DNA of 64,000 nucleotides from Gonapodya sp. JEL0774 (GCA_027604505.1 JADIIX010000073.1:46564-110563); one strand, 5' to 3'; counted from the first letter of the stretch, positions 23,500 to 35,587 are shown. Program-made: numbers and translations. Notes: a model not told the origin generated them from the letters alone.

Positions 23500-25781
23500 A
23501 TGAAAACTGCAGTTGAAACCGACGACCTGGACGCCTTGGAGGATCTTCTGTCCTGTTACGAACTGCAACCGAATGACTTCCAACCTGCAATCCTTCCAAA
23601 ATCTCCTTCCTCGCTCGTGCCTCCCGGTTCCTACTCCCGTCCTTCAGCAGATTCCTTTCCCCCGCCTTCCACCGCCGCAACGCATCAAACTCTGCAGTTC
23701 CCCCCTCAAGAGCCGACCCCTCCGCCTCTCCCCACTAAGGTTTCTTCTCCCACGCCTGCGTTGTCCATCTCCTCCAGTCGCACTCCTTCCCCGTCCCGCC
23801 GCTCTCCGATTCTACCCAATTCAGACCAGTACCGGACAAGCCCGAAAGGCCTGACAGGGTCCACCAGCTTTGTTCAACGGGGCAGTACTCATTCTCGCAA
23901 CCACGCTGATCGTGTCGCAGTCACCACCCGTGCAATGTCGCGGCATGCAGTGTTTGTTGGGAAGCTTAATGTCGTACGACCCGAACCACTTGGTGGTAAT
24001 ATCCCCTCTATCAAAACGCAGACACCCGCTGGCTTGGTTGCGAACCAAACACAAACTGCTCACAGCGTGACTGCGTCCTCCCCAACCGAATCAGACTCTG
24101 CCAGATCTGCGCCTGCGGCACCTGTGGATTCCGCCTTCTCTGGGTCCTCCGGCACCAGCACAGCGGCGATTGAGCGAAGGCAGAGTCTCCCTGCCGAAGT
24201 CACAACCTCAAAGAAGATCATGGAACCGTTTTATAGTGGGGACCAGTTTCTAAATGGTGGTCAGCCTGGGAATACGGAGGCAGTCGGTTTGCTGGGGCCG
24301 AGTTTCAGAAATCCAATAGGCCTTCGAGGTGACAGTGACGACAAGCCTGAAGGCATTTCTAATCGGGCTACCTACCCTCGATCGTTCATGGAGTCCGTCT
24401 CTTCTGATGTGATGGGTGGTGTTACAGGCCTTACAATTGGCAACGTGGTTGTACCGGAAGGCTGCCAAAACGAGACCTTGCGAACCACTAAAACGAAACC
24501 CGCACAGTGGAAAGGACGCATGCACAAAGGAGGGCCACAGGACCGACCGGAGACTGATGGTGAGTATAAGAATTACAAAATGGGGTTGAGCACGCTCGGA
24601 ACGTGTTTTAATGTTGCCTTAACGCCCGAGTTGCATTTGAGGGGAATCGAATTGCGTGAAGACGATCGTAGTGAGCAGTTCAGAAAGCACTGGGTAGTGC
24701 AAAATAGAAGGAAAAGTTCACCATTCCGAGGCATGGACCACCTGATGGTATTATTCATATCCTTCCTTGCCCATTCTTCTGTTTGTCCTCCTCGCTCCCC
24801 TCCCCCATTCTCAGCTTCGGTTGCCAACCGCATTGTGGCGCACCACTTGGGTCTACCTCTAGCTCCTCCCGGACTGAGTGGCAATGCTACCTACCCCTCC
24901 ACGCCAGTAGCTCGCAGAGGGTATATTGAGAACTTTCCGCCATTGGCTGGAGGTAAGGGAGTGAAAGAGAAGGATGTGGATATGCTAAACCCAGTTGTGA
25001 GAGCAGGAGCGACCGTACAGTTTGAGGTATGCGCGATTCATGGTGCTCAAACGCAGAAAAGTCGGTCACTTTACTTCGTCAACCGACTCTTCAGCCTCCG
25101 CCACGTCCCCGATCTCCAACCGCAGATGCCTTTTCTACGTTACAGATCCCCGCACGCCGCACTATGTCCCTCCCTGTGCCTGAAACAGTGATTCGTCACC
25201 CGCCGACCCCCCCTTCGTCCGCGCCTCCTGGATCCGCCAGTGATCTTGATCTGGCTGATCTGTTCGCCGAAGTTGTCCCGTACACTTCGTCGGATCCTCC
25301 TCTGCTCCCCAGGTCCCCGTCCTCTCAGAGTAGATTTCCACCGCACCCGAAAGGGCTTCATCCCCTTCTCGCTCGAAAACGACCGGAGCACACTGGTTCT
25401 TTCTATTCTAATCTCGCACTTCCACCACCACTCAACAAACCAAAACCTTCTGTCGCGGTCTCCACTGCCGGGGTACGTGTCGTTGCATTCGGAGACCCGG
25501 CCTCATCGCGTGACGATTACGAGGACCTTCGTGCTTTGGGCATCGAAATTGAGGATTCGTCGCCTCCTGTTTCTCTATCAGTGCGCCAGAACGACAAAGA
25601 AAGAGAAAGAAGCAGTCGTGCCATTGGTGAGAGTCGTCAGAGGAATGACAGGACAAAATACGGGCCACCGCCCGATGAAAATCTGGAGGAGGACGTGATA
25701 GAACGGACGGGTACGTGGCATGGGGCGAATACCAGTGGGGCAAGGGGTGTTGAGTATTGGAGGACGACGAGAGGGAATTGA
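23500..25781 (+). CDS. Unidentified, largely disordered Pro/Ser-rich protein
   Basis: I do not recognise this protein. Exons 23500-24559, 24815-25026 and 25146-25781 join to 635 residues, ending in TGA at 25779-25781. The N-terminus MKTAVETDDLDALEDLLSCY is a short acidic helix. Most of the rest is low complexity (Pro, Ser, Thr). Short conserved-looking islands are VANRIVAHHLGLPLAPPG, GYIENFPPLAGG and VRVVAFGDP. The first intron can be read through in frame, but a clean donor (G|GTGAGT) and acceptor (TTCTCAG) argue for splicing. The composition suggests a scaffold, regulatory or RNA-associated protein; that is inference. It lies upstream of the actin-bundling gene on the same strand. Confidence 0.75.
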
Positions 25782-26353
25782 CGTGGTAGTGGGATTAAGT
25801 CAATGACTCGCACAATTGGAAAAGGAGTTGTTGTTCTTCCCCCGCATCGCAAGCACCCTGTGTTGATTGCTTCCAATTGCGTGCCATGGATACCCCCACG
25901 CGTTTGTGACCACTCGCCATTGCCGTTAAAGATCTCTGACCATCGGTGGACACCTGAAGACTGACGAATACGCTCACGATCACAATCTACTTCCGTTCTC
26001 ACACGACTTCCGGACTGGGATTTTTACTTGCACGTTTGGATGCTTTGGCAATTCTCTTGTAATTCTTTCTTTCCTTCCTTGATCCACGATTGGTACCATT
26101 TCAGCAAATTCGTGAAGCAGCATCTCAGCAAACCTCTTCGCCCGCATTTCATAGTGTGATTACCTTCCCTTAGCTTTCGTACAGCAATTTCGTGTAACAA
26201 TTCACATATAATAAATAAACAATGGCGAACCATAATACTATCAGAACAGATGTGCTTTGGTCAACTTCGGCCATCTCTTCGCAACTCATCACAGACCCAT
26301 CAATTCCAAACGCAATCGTTCTTACCACTTTTAAGCATTCAAAATAGTTCAAA
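25782..26353. other. Intergenic region between two plus-strand genes
   Basis: No supported gene. AT-rich with several AATAAA-like hexamers near 26210, so it may hold the 3' end of the upstream gene and the promoter of the next. Confidence 0.45.
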
Positions 26354-27497
26354 ATGCCACCAGCCGATATGTCCGTTCTCCCTGCGGCTCAGAACCCAGA
26401 AATCCCTCAAGAAATGATGGAGAAGTTCAAGGAGGTTACCGCGATGTGTGTCGATGATCAGGCCAAGAAGTTCCTCAGAGCCTTTGTTCTAGAGTTTAGG
26501 GGTGCGTTGATTGTGGATGCTCGATTCAGGGATTGTCGGAAGATGAACAACGGGGGGTCGGAGGACAGACCCCTTCGCCTACAGTTCCAGCAACGCGGCG
26601 CTCTTCAAATCCCACTTTGTCATTTTGCTAATACGCTATAACTTGTGTTGTTAGGTCGGTTTGAAGAGATCCTGGACCTCACCGCTCAGTTCACCAGCTT
26701 CAGTGACAACGCCAAATCTCCCCACTTGGTCATGGATTTGAATGAATTTGACGCTCACAGGTTCCTGGAAAAGCGAGACGAAAGTATGACCGTTGCACAG
26801 CTTCGGAGGACCGTTATGGGGGAGATGGGTACGTTCTTGCTAACTTCAAGCGGTTGCCAGCTTACAATGTGCGCTAATGTTTACTCCCATAACCTTTCCC
26901 CACAGATCTGGACAAAAACCACCGTCTTTCGTTGATTGAATTCCTCCTCTGGAAGTACCAAAAACCCGTGGCCCTGCTTTTCGCGAAACCTCCGATGACC
27001 GTTAGTGAGGACTATCTGGCCCAATTTGAGGCAGCTATGGAAGAGTATCAGAAGGTTGTGGAACAAAAGAGAGCACGGGAGAATCAAATGAGAGCCCTGG
27101 AGGCTCAAGCGGAAGGAGGTGGGATATCTTGCGGATCTGGTGTTCGCGTGTATTGGCTAACGCATGTCCTCGGGTGACATGAATACACCGAAACGATTTC
27201 GATTCATTCTTTCCACCAGGTGGTGTCAAAGCTCTTGCAGCCAAGAATCAGCTGGCCCAGATGAAGTCGGAGGACCTTCTGGCCCAGAACAAGCGTGAGA
27301 TCGAGGCTGAACTGCGACGTAAGAAAGCGGAGAAAGCTTATAAGGAGGAAGATCCCTTCAAGAAGGAGCAAGAAAGGCTTGAAGCTGAGAAAAAGGCGAA
27401 AGAGGAAGAGGAAAAGAGAAAGCGCGAAGAAGGGAGGAAGAGGTTGGCGGACAAAGCCAAGGCCTGGAACTCCCCCGACAAAATCTCGGCGCAATAG
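26354..27497 (+). CDS. EF-hand actin-bundling protein (Dictyostelium ABP34-like)
   Basis: Exons 26354-26501, 26655-26828, 26906-27118 and 27220-27497 encode 270 residues. A helical region (QAKKFLRAFVLEF, FEEILDLTAQFTSF) is followed by a single canonical EF-hand, DLDKNHRLSLIE, then FLLWKYQKPVALLF. This order resembles the calcium-regulated 34-kDa actin-bundling protein of Dictyostelium. The C-terminal 90 residues are a strongly charged Lys/Glu coiled coil (KKAEKAYKEEDPFKKEQERL and on) typical of actin- or microtubule-binding helices. The likely role is cortical actin cross-linking released by calcium. The family assignment rests on pattern and order, not on alignment. Confidence 0.75.
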
Positions 27498-27704
27498 TTT
27501 GTTTTCCATATATTACTTGTGCAAAACCACGCGTCTTTGAGTATGGTGACGTGCGACGACCTAGACCCCCCAATTGTTCAATCCTAAAATGTGCTCACGG
27601 GAACACGTTTCATGTAGTCAGTGCAGAGATTTTGAAGTCAATCGACTAACAACATTGCATTGTGCAAAGAGAAAATTGCATTGTGTAAAAAGATTAACGA
27701 AGTA

Positions 27705-30700
27705 TCAGTGACAGTACCTAGCGAGCGCACTTAGTCGCAAATGTTGAGTGCCCACCTTCCTGATTGCCAGAGTAACCTGGATATCATATCTCCCACGACG
27801 TTTTGCTGGGTCTGAGTCGTAAATCGCCCACTTCGCTGGATCATCTTTCGGTGAGAGAAAGGACTATTATCTTTGCCGCTCGCCATATCGAGATCACCAG
27901 CTTCGACTCAACCCACCCTCGTTCACGAGTTGGAAAGCAAACTTTCGGACCACCGTGGACAAAATAGTCAATGCTTCCTGTGTGGCCATGTTCATGCCAA
28001 GCTGATCGGTGGAGAACGAAGTGAGCGACGTTCCAGATTTGGAAACCCGATCCGCAACTGCTTACACATATTCTTGGACCGGCGTGGAAGACCTTGGAGG
28101 GAGCGATCATGAGTCATGCTGTGTGAGTGGTTCAGACTGTCCAATGAAAACATACTGGCCACTTGTACGCGTTCTCTTTCAACAGGTTTCCGTTTTGATC
28201 AAGCCATCTCTCGGGTTTCAACTAAATGACAGAATTTTCATCACCGACTGATATGATTCATGCAACAGCAAAATCGTCAGTTGAGAACTCCATTCAAACT
28301 GACCTCTTGTGCATCAGGGCCCCAAATCCGTTCCAACCTTCCCATGACCCACGGCTGATATTCCAATGGAGTAGAAAGAGATTGAAATTCTCCCCACCAG
28401 TTATTACTACACTCGCCTCCCAGCTCACCGAGAACGTGATCTGCTGACCAGCATACACCTTCGTCTGCGTCCCGGGCAATATGTCGTCCTTTGTGGGGAA
28501 CTTGAAGTTGAACGGCACATTGGCGTGGTACCTCAGTACTTCGTTAAAAGTCGCGTTGCAGTATTTCAGGTCCTTAATATCGGAGTACTGGCAGACACGA
28601 TCCTTTCCCAACACCGAGAAGCATTCTGCGCGGACCTTGGCGAGAATGTCGGGGTGGCGGGCGAGCTCGTAAAAGACCCAGGAGAGTGTCTTGCGGCAGG
28701 ATGGGACGGGGCAGTCGGCAAGGACAATTTCGCTCAAGACATTTCCGCAAAACAAACCTGGGCGGTCGTGTCCTGCAGGTGTTGCAAGTGGTCAGGTTAA
28801 GCAAATCGGGGGAAAACTCACAGAGGTACCACTCACCCGTCCGGCTGTGCAGATTACAAATGAAATGAATGGAGTGAATCATGCGAGTGAGTAGGCAAGC
28901 TAGGCGACGCACAGTTGTATCACATCTCACCGACAACAAAGTTGATCTACGCCGAACGGGAGGCGACAGAATTGTACCATCAGGATACTGGTTCCTTGAA
29001 CACATCACAAATCAAATTTTGTCGACAAAACACACTCACCACAACGTCTTGTAGCTGTTCGTCGGTAATAGTGGTACCGTCTTCATTCTCGGTCACGAGG
29101 AAATAGTCGAGCTGACCATCGTGGAGAGAAAACGGAATGTCATCCGATCCGCGGTTGCGAGACAGTTCATCACGCACCAACACCAGCAATAATAAAATGA
29201 CAACAATGGCACATAATCCCAGTCTTTAAACACCAACACCCCAAGAATACTCACGAGATCCTGTGCCGGCCTATCCTCCGCTGGACCCGAATCACCACGC
29301 TCGGCCCGAATCTTGCGTTTCTCCTCGATAATTGTTTGTGCATTGTTTCGGAGAACTCTGTGAAACGACGGGCGGTGATCATGGGAGTAGCGTTGTTGCG
29401 GAAGGGGGAAGGGAGACATCCAAAAGCGCATGCATGGGTTTGAGTAAGCCACTCCTGCCGCATCTCGATTGCACACGCACGATTTACACCATTCCATTTT
29501 GTCGTGGCGGCCGGTGAGTTTTTCGACAAGTTGCCAGAATGGGAGAGAGAAACGTTGTGCGACGATATTGTTGAGGGTGTCAAAGCTAAGATGTGAGGTG
29601 AGAGAATCGCGTGCGCTGAGATAGGCCAGGCGGTATCCAAGTGCAGCCGTGACTCACGCTGTGGTGAACTCGACTTGGGGGAGTGTCTTTTGGCGGCAAG
29701 CGAGTATGTCGCGAATCAATCCGCATGTTTCCTTGCCTAATAACCCCCATTCACGCATGCATCACCCATACCCACGTATTTCCCATCCACAACACTAGGC
29801 GTGCCATCCAAGCACCCCTTGTGCTTCCCCATTGCGATTTTCAAGAACGAGTCCATGGTGCTCCGGAGCAAGAGGTCTTGGAGGTCCACCGGGGCTCCCA
29901 TTTTCGCTGCGGAGGTGAGGTGGGAGGAAAGCTTGAGGGCGTCGGATTGGAATATCGGTGAGTACTTCGTACATGGTAGGTGGTGACGGGGGGCGGGGAC
30001 GGGGGGGAACATTTGGTGGCAGGGTGAAGGGGTTGGTGGTGGAAAGGAGACGATGATAGTGGTTGGGGACTAGCTCACAAAGTCGCGGAAGTTCTTGACG
30101 TTGAATATGTTGCTGGCGACTGTGAGAGAGAGGCAGTAGGTCGGAACGGAACAGTTAAGATGTAAAATGTGGCGATTCTCTCAGTCCAAATGCAACAGAG
30201 GCGAACATGAACATGTGTACCTTTCCTCTGGACTTTCCACGTGTCGCCGTCGTTTGAGAAAATGCCGAAGTTGCCAAAAAGATCCTTGTTCATTTCTTTC
30301 ATTCCAGCACCCTTCTCATACAACCAGGGGTCGCGAAGAATGTGTTCTTAGATACCATGCGGGCAGAGATATTCAAGTCGTGGATGTTGGGGTAAGGAAA
30401 AGTAGGAAAAGTAATTTCACATTTATGGGCAGGGCGATACGTTTAATACAGAGGCCCGAGCTTACCGAGGTCTTGGACATTTGATATGAAGATCTGGATC
30501 AAAACGTGTTTCATCGGCACGCGGTGAGTGTGTTGAGTGAGTTTGAGGGGCCGTTTCTCACGCACAAGAAGAGACTCACCATGTCCAATGCGTTGGGATA
30601 CTTGGGCATTGTAATCCTGAACACCTCGCCTTTTTTGAGAGCCTGCTCATAGAGAAATTCGTACAACCACGGTCCCGCCTTGGCAAGCGTCAGCATGCCG

Positions 30701-30936
30701 CCCAAGACTGGGACACTTCCATCAACTGCGGGGTTCCAGTTTCCATGCAATTGTTTTTCAGCAAGCTCTCTCGCGATTATCAGTCGGCGCGATCGAAATT
30801 AAAATCGCAGACACTTACCGGTTGGAATGTTGGGACAATCTCTTGTGCCAACAGCGCGATTTGGATACTTGATCCAGACGTAGGCCGCCAGCGCGACGAG
30901 GAGGAGAAAGCCGTAGATCACAAGTGGGACTGCCAT
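27705..30936 (-). CDS. Cytochrome P450 monooxygenase, very intron-rich
   Basis: Haem monooxygenase anchored in the endoplasmic reticulum. The start is ATG 30936, followed by a membrane anchor (VIYGFLLLVALAAYVWI). Exons 30936-30819, 30725-30580 and 30493-30466 lead to FGNFGIFSNDGDTWKVQRK (C-helix WxxxR). The I-helix AGRDTTAQ is assembled across an 8-nt exon at 28837-28844. Next come NEVLRYH (ExxR), KPERWL and the haem loop VFHAGPRICLGMNMA with its Cys ligand. The last exon gives DPAKWAIYDSD and a final beta strand before TGA at 27707-27705. About 13 introns are needed. The pattern fits CYP52/CYP86/CYP704-like fatty-acid hydroxylases, but the substrate is not established. It has no P450 reductase partner in this window. 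Confidence 0.93.
28837..28844 (-). other. 8-nt microexon in the P450 I-helix
   Basis: On the minus strand CCGGACGG lies between an acceptor (CTGCACAG) and a donor (GTGAGT). The preceding exon ends INFVV plus one G before GTGAG; the next begins after CTGCAG with codons for DTTAQ. Adding the eight bases restores the invariant AGRDTT of the oxygen-binding groove. Omitting it leaves the frame wrong. Confidence 0.8.
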
Positions 30937-31536
30937 TTTCTTCAGAGTGCAGAGCTCTTGATCAAACAGAAACCAGAGTTTTCGATATATCGGTCGGTTT
31001 GCTCCAGGCCGTTTGCCGAGTGGCGCAGTAGAGCCTTAGGGTGGAGTGTCTGGCATTCAGCAAGTTCCATGCCAACAGTCAGTGGCTGATTGGCTCTGAA
31101 CCTGCTACGATATACCATGGTAGGTAGGAGGAAAGCGCTGCTGAAGTTACATTCTTAAACAAAGAGACGGCTGTGGGCGAGGTCATGATGAACCAGATCA
31201 ACGAGAGCACGAATGTATGGAGATAGTTGCTGCTTGCTCCCTTCACGTAATACTTTCGACATTCTCGACTGTTGCTTGCGCCTGTATCACGTACGTTTAC
31301 CTGGCACAGGAGGCGGTTTATGGCTTAAGGCAATTTTTGACCTATGCTTCATAAAGTCACTCTCGATAGTAAGTATTGAATTCATAGAGAGGGGCTAAAT
31401 CAATGAATCGGAATCGGATTCTTCGCATGTTCTGTTCTTACCCTTCCTTGTTCGGTTTTTGTGTTTGCGAGTGACCACAGTAACTACATTAGTTTGTCTC
31501 GCTCTTCCTTGTCCCTTCTCCTGCACGTTCATCGGA
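30937..31536. promoter_or_regulatory. Divergent intergenic region between P450 and Srp1 genes
   Basis: 600 bp without a supported gene, lying between two divergent start codons. No clear TATA box was recognised. Confidence 0.45.
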
Positions 31537-33257
31537 ATGCCCAAGACAACACTATTTGTTGCCGGTATGTTTCTGACGCTCCAGCTGGTCTGTTTGCTTT
31601 TTCTTCCCACGCCCCGCTCTCAACTCGCAATCTTTTTCCTTGCCATTCCGTCCCATTCAAGGATTCGGCTCAAGCACCAGAGCTCGCGACTTGGCCCACG
31701 AATTTGAAAGGTGTGTTATACTGACTCACAAATCGCGCCTGCCTGTCGTTCTGGCCTTGGGCTGCGAATGTTCGTGGGGCGAGTGTGGTGGTCCTCTTGC
31801 TTCGCACACTCGATAGAGAGCAGCGGCGCTCTGAAGCCGGGGCGCTCTTAGACATCGTTTTGCCACGCCCTTTTGCCATTGGAGTTCTGTAGCTAGCTCG
31901 ACGACGCCGCCGCCTTTCCTGTTCCCCACCTTAATTCCTATTGTCTTTTCGCAAACGCACGGACACCGTTCGTTCACGGATGTCAAAGGATCGGAAACGT
32001 AAAAAAAAGAGCTATTCGCTTTGTTTTTTCATTTTTGTGGTGATAGTGGTGGGCGCAGTCTCCCCCGTGACCTTCTTCTCGCTGGACGTGGAGATACTTG
32101 GCCTTGCGTTTCTTCGAATAGCGACGACGACGCCGCCGCCTTGCCCAAATTCTGTGTTCCACCGCGACTCCACGGGCCACCTTCCAAATGAGATGCTTGA
32201 ATATTGGGGAATCATATGACTCTGCGAGTGGGATATTGGAAGGGCCTAGCCGAAATCAGTTGGATTTCTTTGTTTCCTTGTTCATATTTCTCAGTCGGAT
32301 GGCGGGATCCTACTTTTTCCGTGACCTTACCCCATTCCCTCACCAATCCACAACAACTGTCTCACCATCTTACCTCCTTGCGTCCTGTCCTCACCTTCTC
32401 GACCAACCCACCCACCACCACCCACACTACCACCCCCACTTTTCTTTCCTGTTCACCCCTCAGGTTTGGCCGCCTCGTCCGCTGCGACATCCCTGCCCCT
32501 CGTACCTCCACTTCCAAGCCCTACGCTTTCGTGGAGTACGAGGACCCGAGGGACGCTGAGGACGCGTACTACGAGATGCACGGGAGGCATGTGGACGGGT
32601 ACAAGCTCGGGATTCAGGTGCGTCGGTCGGTCGGGGGATGGACGAGTACCATTGCGGGAGGACCACCGTGGCGGGATAGTGGATGGATCCTAGTCGAGGG
32701 GGACTTTGGGCGCAAGCAAGGATTGAAAATGCTGGCCACTGTGTTATCCCTTTGGGTTCGTTTGTTTACCTGCTTCACTGCACGCTCTTGGCAACAAATC
32801 AGACGCTGTTCACTGGCTTTGTGGATCACGATACTCCTGCTTCATTGTTGACTGTACCGTAGCACATACTCACACCGCGAAACCCCCCACCCCTCTTGCC
32901 ATGGTCCAAATTTCACCCGACTCACTCCTCCAGTGGGCAAAAACCGCCCCTTACCGTACCCGCTCTCGCAGCCGCGACCGCAGCCGCGACAGGAAACGCC
33001 GCCGCTCCCGGTCCTCCTCCCGCAGCCGGTCCCGCTCCCGATCCCGGTCGCGCTCCCGCCGCCACTCACGTCGAAGCCGCAGCCGCAGCCGCAGCAGGGA
33101 CAGGTCCCGGGACAAGTCCAAGTCGCGCGAAAGGTCCCCCGTCAAGGGAGACGTGCGGAAGTCCAAGTCGCCCGATCCGGACAGGGGGAGGAGCCCCACG
33201 CCGAGGGAGGACGGAGATGGACGCGCAGATGGGAGTAAGGATCTGATGGATGAATGA
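31537..33257 (+). CDS. srp1: SR-family splicing factor, Srp1 homologue
   Basis: RNA-binding splicing regulator. Exons 31537-31564, 31662-31710, 32464-32617 and 32934-33257 give 184 residues. The single RRM starts [11 protein letters not shown] (RNP2), continues [20 protein letters not shown] and [20 protein letters not shown] (RNP1), and ends GYKLGIQWAKT. This follows fission-yeast Srp1 closely ([43 protein letters not shown]). The C-terminus is a dense Arg-Ser domain. The two later introns are 753 and 316 nt, far longer than others in the window, which fits autoregulation by alternative splicing, a common trait of SR genes. A polyadenylation-like AATAAA pair lies at 33395-33404. Confidence 0.93.
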
Positions 33258-33640
33258 GTGGTGGAGGGGTTCGACATGTTAGTGTTGGGGGAGTTGCGAG
33301 CGTTTTTCGATAGTTTTTCCGCGCGGGGTGAGCTTGAAAGCTTAGGGGCAAGTGGAGTAGATGGATGCTTGTTTTTCGCCTAGGCCATGGTTCAAATAAA
33401 TAAAGTACTGATGCTCCTCGACCTTTTGATGTTGTCCAGAGGTGTATGTCCACGAGTCAGCCACCACACAGTTCAAGGACCTGAGAGCACCGATTTGCAG
33501 TGCAGCGTCGGCGGAGGGTAACCATCTGAAGGTCGTTCTCCCGCAGCCGTTCCTTTCTCTACGCACTTCCGACATCATGAGCACTGTGCTCGTCTTGAAA
33601 CAATACATGCCTATTTACATAGAGCCTCCATTTCTGGGCA
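33258..33640. terminator. Convergent 3' region of Srp1 and carrier genes
   Basis: Two plus-strand genes of opposite orientation end here. Overlapping AATAAA hexamers at 33395-33404 are the likely polyadenylation signal of the Srp1 gene. No separate gene is supported. Confidence 0.5.
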
Positions 33641-34818
33641 TCATTCGCCCACCCATCGTTGGGCCAGGTCCTTACACCGCTCGAACAAGGTCATGCTCAG
33701 GGCAGTCATGGGAGCGTGGAACAAAACTCGAGCAAGAGAGCCGCGGAAGAGGGCGGGCGCGCCTTCGGTGCGGACGATCGAGGAGAGACTTGTTTCATTG
33801 GATGGTGGGAGGTGACACAAATGCAAACAGCGCCAGGTCAGGGACGTTGCTCCTTCCCCACGGCCACAACCCCCCGAACTACCGACTCACCCGTCCACCA
33901 CTCCACGATATCGAAACGAAAATGCGCCCGAACCCGCACCAGCATCAGCTCCTCGCTGGACCTGCAAGCGCAACTTGACCATGTCCAACGGACTAGTGAT
34001 CCACGCGGCAACTCCTCCTGCTGCACACGCGGTGCCGATTTGCCAGGGCAGAGGGAGCAAAAAAACGGCATCGCCGCCAAGGTGGCGCTGTGATTGGGAT
34101 TTGAGGAGCTCGTAGAAGGTGAAGTACAATGCGCTGAATGGGCCGAAAGAAGCGATGGTGGCAAGGTAGCCGCGGTAAAGGCCCGCAAGGCCCTCGCCAC
34201 GGGCTATTTGGCGAAACGCGTCCAGTGTTGTTGCATAATACACCGACGAGCCCCCGGATCCCATAAGTCGTCGTTGCACTTGCATGCGCTCCTTCACAAC
34301 GTCGATGGGCACCCATAAAACACAACTAAATCCCTCGGCGACCATTCCGGCTGCAAAAAAAGTGACTGGAAGGGCAAGAGTCGGGAAAGAGCGCTGGAGG
34401 GCATCTTTGGTCATCTCGTATGAGGTAAAGTAGAGCATAGAGGCCGGGGCACTGCCCAGAAATGTGAATGGAAATCCCCGATATAGAGCGAGCATGCCTT
34501 CGTTTCGGATCGTACTGAGGGCGACAGAGGTGATTGTAGGTTTCACGCTTGGAGCTCCAGGAGTTGCCTTCATTGACGACATGACCTGCAAGCGCGCTTT
34601 TATCGTATCAATTGGATGGACAGGAACTGGAGGGTCACCATGTTTTTGAAGAAGTGTTGGTTGGAAATACGAGACAGGAAGGATCCCAGCGTCCTGGGGA
34701 ATGTGAGAGCGCATCGGTAGACCCAAGACTCACTGCGCGCCAGCATTCCCGCCATGGCCGACCCCAACATTGTGGGCACATAGTCCTTTTCGCCTGCAGT
34801 ACCACCGCCGGCCACCAT
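33641..34818 (-). CDS. Mitochondrial carrier family protein (SLC25), substrate unknown
   Basis: Inner-membrane metabolite transporter with three SLC25 repeats. Exons 34818-34734, 34626-33891 and 33788-33641 give 322 residues. The carrier signature appears three times: HPIDTIKARLQ, VPIDVVKERMQ and SPLDMVKLRLQ. Each is followed by a second-helix block such as GMLALYRGF, GLAGLYRGY and GAPALFRGS. The first intron (34733-34627) falls exactly before the first signature motif. A His/Ser-Gly-rich matrix loop follows the second motif (GSGGSS) and the third (GADAGAGSG). The DVVKERMQVQ form is seen in several protist and fungal orphan carriers; I cannot name the substrate. It shares a 131-bp divergent promoter region with POP5. 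Confidence 0.93.
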
Positions 34819-34949
34819 TAGTTGTTCTAAAAGTAACGCTGGTTACAGGTTGTAGTTTATGTGAGAGGAACCATTTGTAACAGCAGACCCGCCCAAACCT
34901 TCTAGATCGATCTTCTCCTGCGGATCACACTGTTTAAACGAAACCCTTC
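34819..34949. promoter_or_regulatory. Compact bidirectional promoter between mitochondrial carrier and POP5
   Basis: Only 131 bp separate the two divergent start codons (34818 minus, 34950 plus), so the genes must share regulatory DNA. No TATA box was seen, which fits housekeeping promoters. Confidence 0.65.
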
Positions 34950-35587
34950 ATGGTCCGCGTAAAATCACGATGGATTCTTTTCCAAATCCAATTTTACCCG
35001 GCAGACGAAGCAGCGGCAACGGCAGGGCCTTCCTATCCCATTGTGCTCGAGTCGATCCACGCCGGGACCATTTCTGGAGTGCTGAGAGATAGCGTGGAGT
35101 ATTTGTTTGGATCACTGGCAGGAGGAGTGGCTGTTAATGGCTTGAGCGGTGAGCAACGCGTGGATGTTTTCGACTTCATTGCCAAAGGTCTTCACCTCGC
35201 CATTCTGATTGAACATGGCCCTTTCTACCTCCATCTGCCCTGAAATACTGGATAACCTCTTCATATATCATTAACATTACCTCAGTCAAGTACTACAATC
35301 CCCTGACCGGCGTGGGCATCCTACGATGCCATCGAGATCAACACCGACTAGTCTGGGCCGCCCTCACCTTTGTAACTCGAATTCGACAACAACCCTGTAA
35401 AATAATCGTCACGAGTGTGTGTGGGACTGTGAAGAAATGCCAGATGGCGGCGCTGAGGTGGGACAGGCAGGCCGTGCTCGAAGTGAGATCTAAAATGGGT
35501 GAGTTCTGCAGGGAGCTGATGAGGGATCTTGCGGTAGTCTCTTGGTGGACGCAACATATTGAATTCTATGAGTGGAGGCTCTCGTGA
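34950..35587 (+). CDS. POP5: RNase P/MRP subunit Pop5
   Basis: Protein subunit of the nuclear ribonucleoproteins that trim tRNA 5' leaders (RNase P) and process rRNA (RNase MRP). Exon 1 (34950-35148) begins MVRVKSRW, the usual Pop5 start (MVRFKxRY). Exon 2 starts at 35286 and gives VKYYNPLTGVGILRC, HRLVWAALTFVT and VCGTVKKCQMAA, all Pop5 hallmarks. Read straight through, the protein is 166 residues, the normal size. A donor-like G|GTGAGT at about 35499 lies just after the conserved core, so the last 29 codons could be intron read-through with another small 3' exon. Confidence 0.92.

Noticed and set aside
27841-28110. Separate small minus-strand gene
   Set aside because: It is the haem-binding exon region of the P450 read through an intron; the spliced frame gives the GPRICLG motif.
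29737-30323. Independent short ORFs on the minus strand
   Set aside because: They are exons of the P450 linked by GTGAG/AG sites, not separate genes.
32951-33277. Minus-strand Arg/Leu-rich ORF
   Set aside because: It is the antisense shadow of the RS domain of Srp1.
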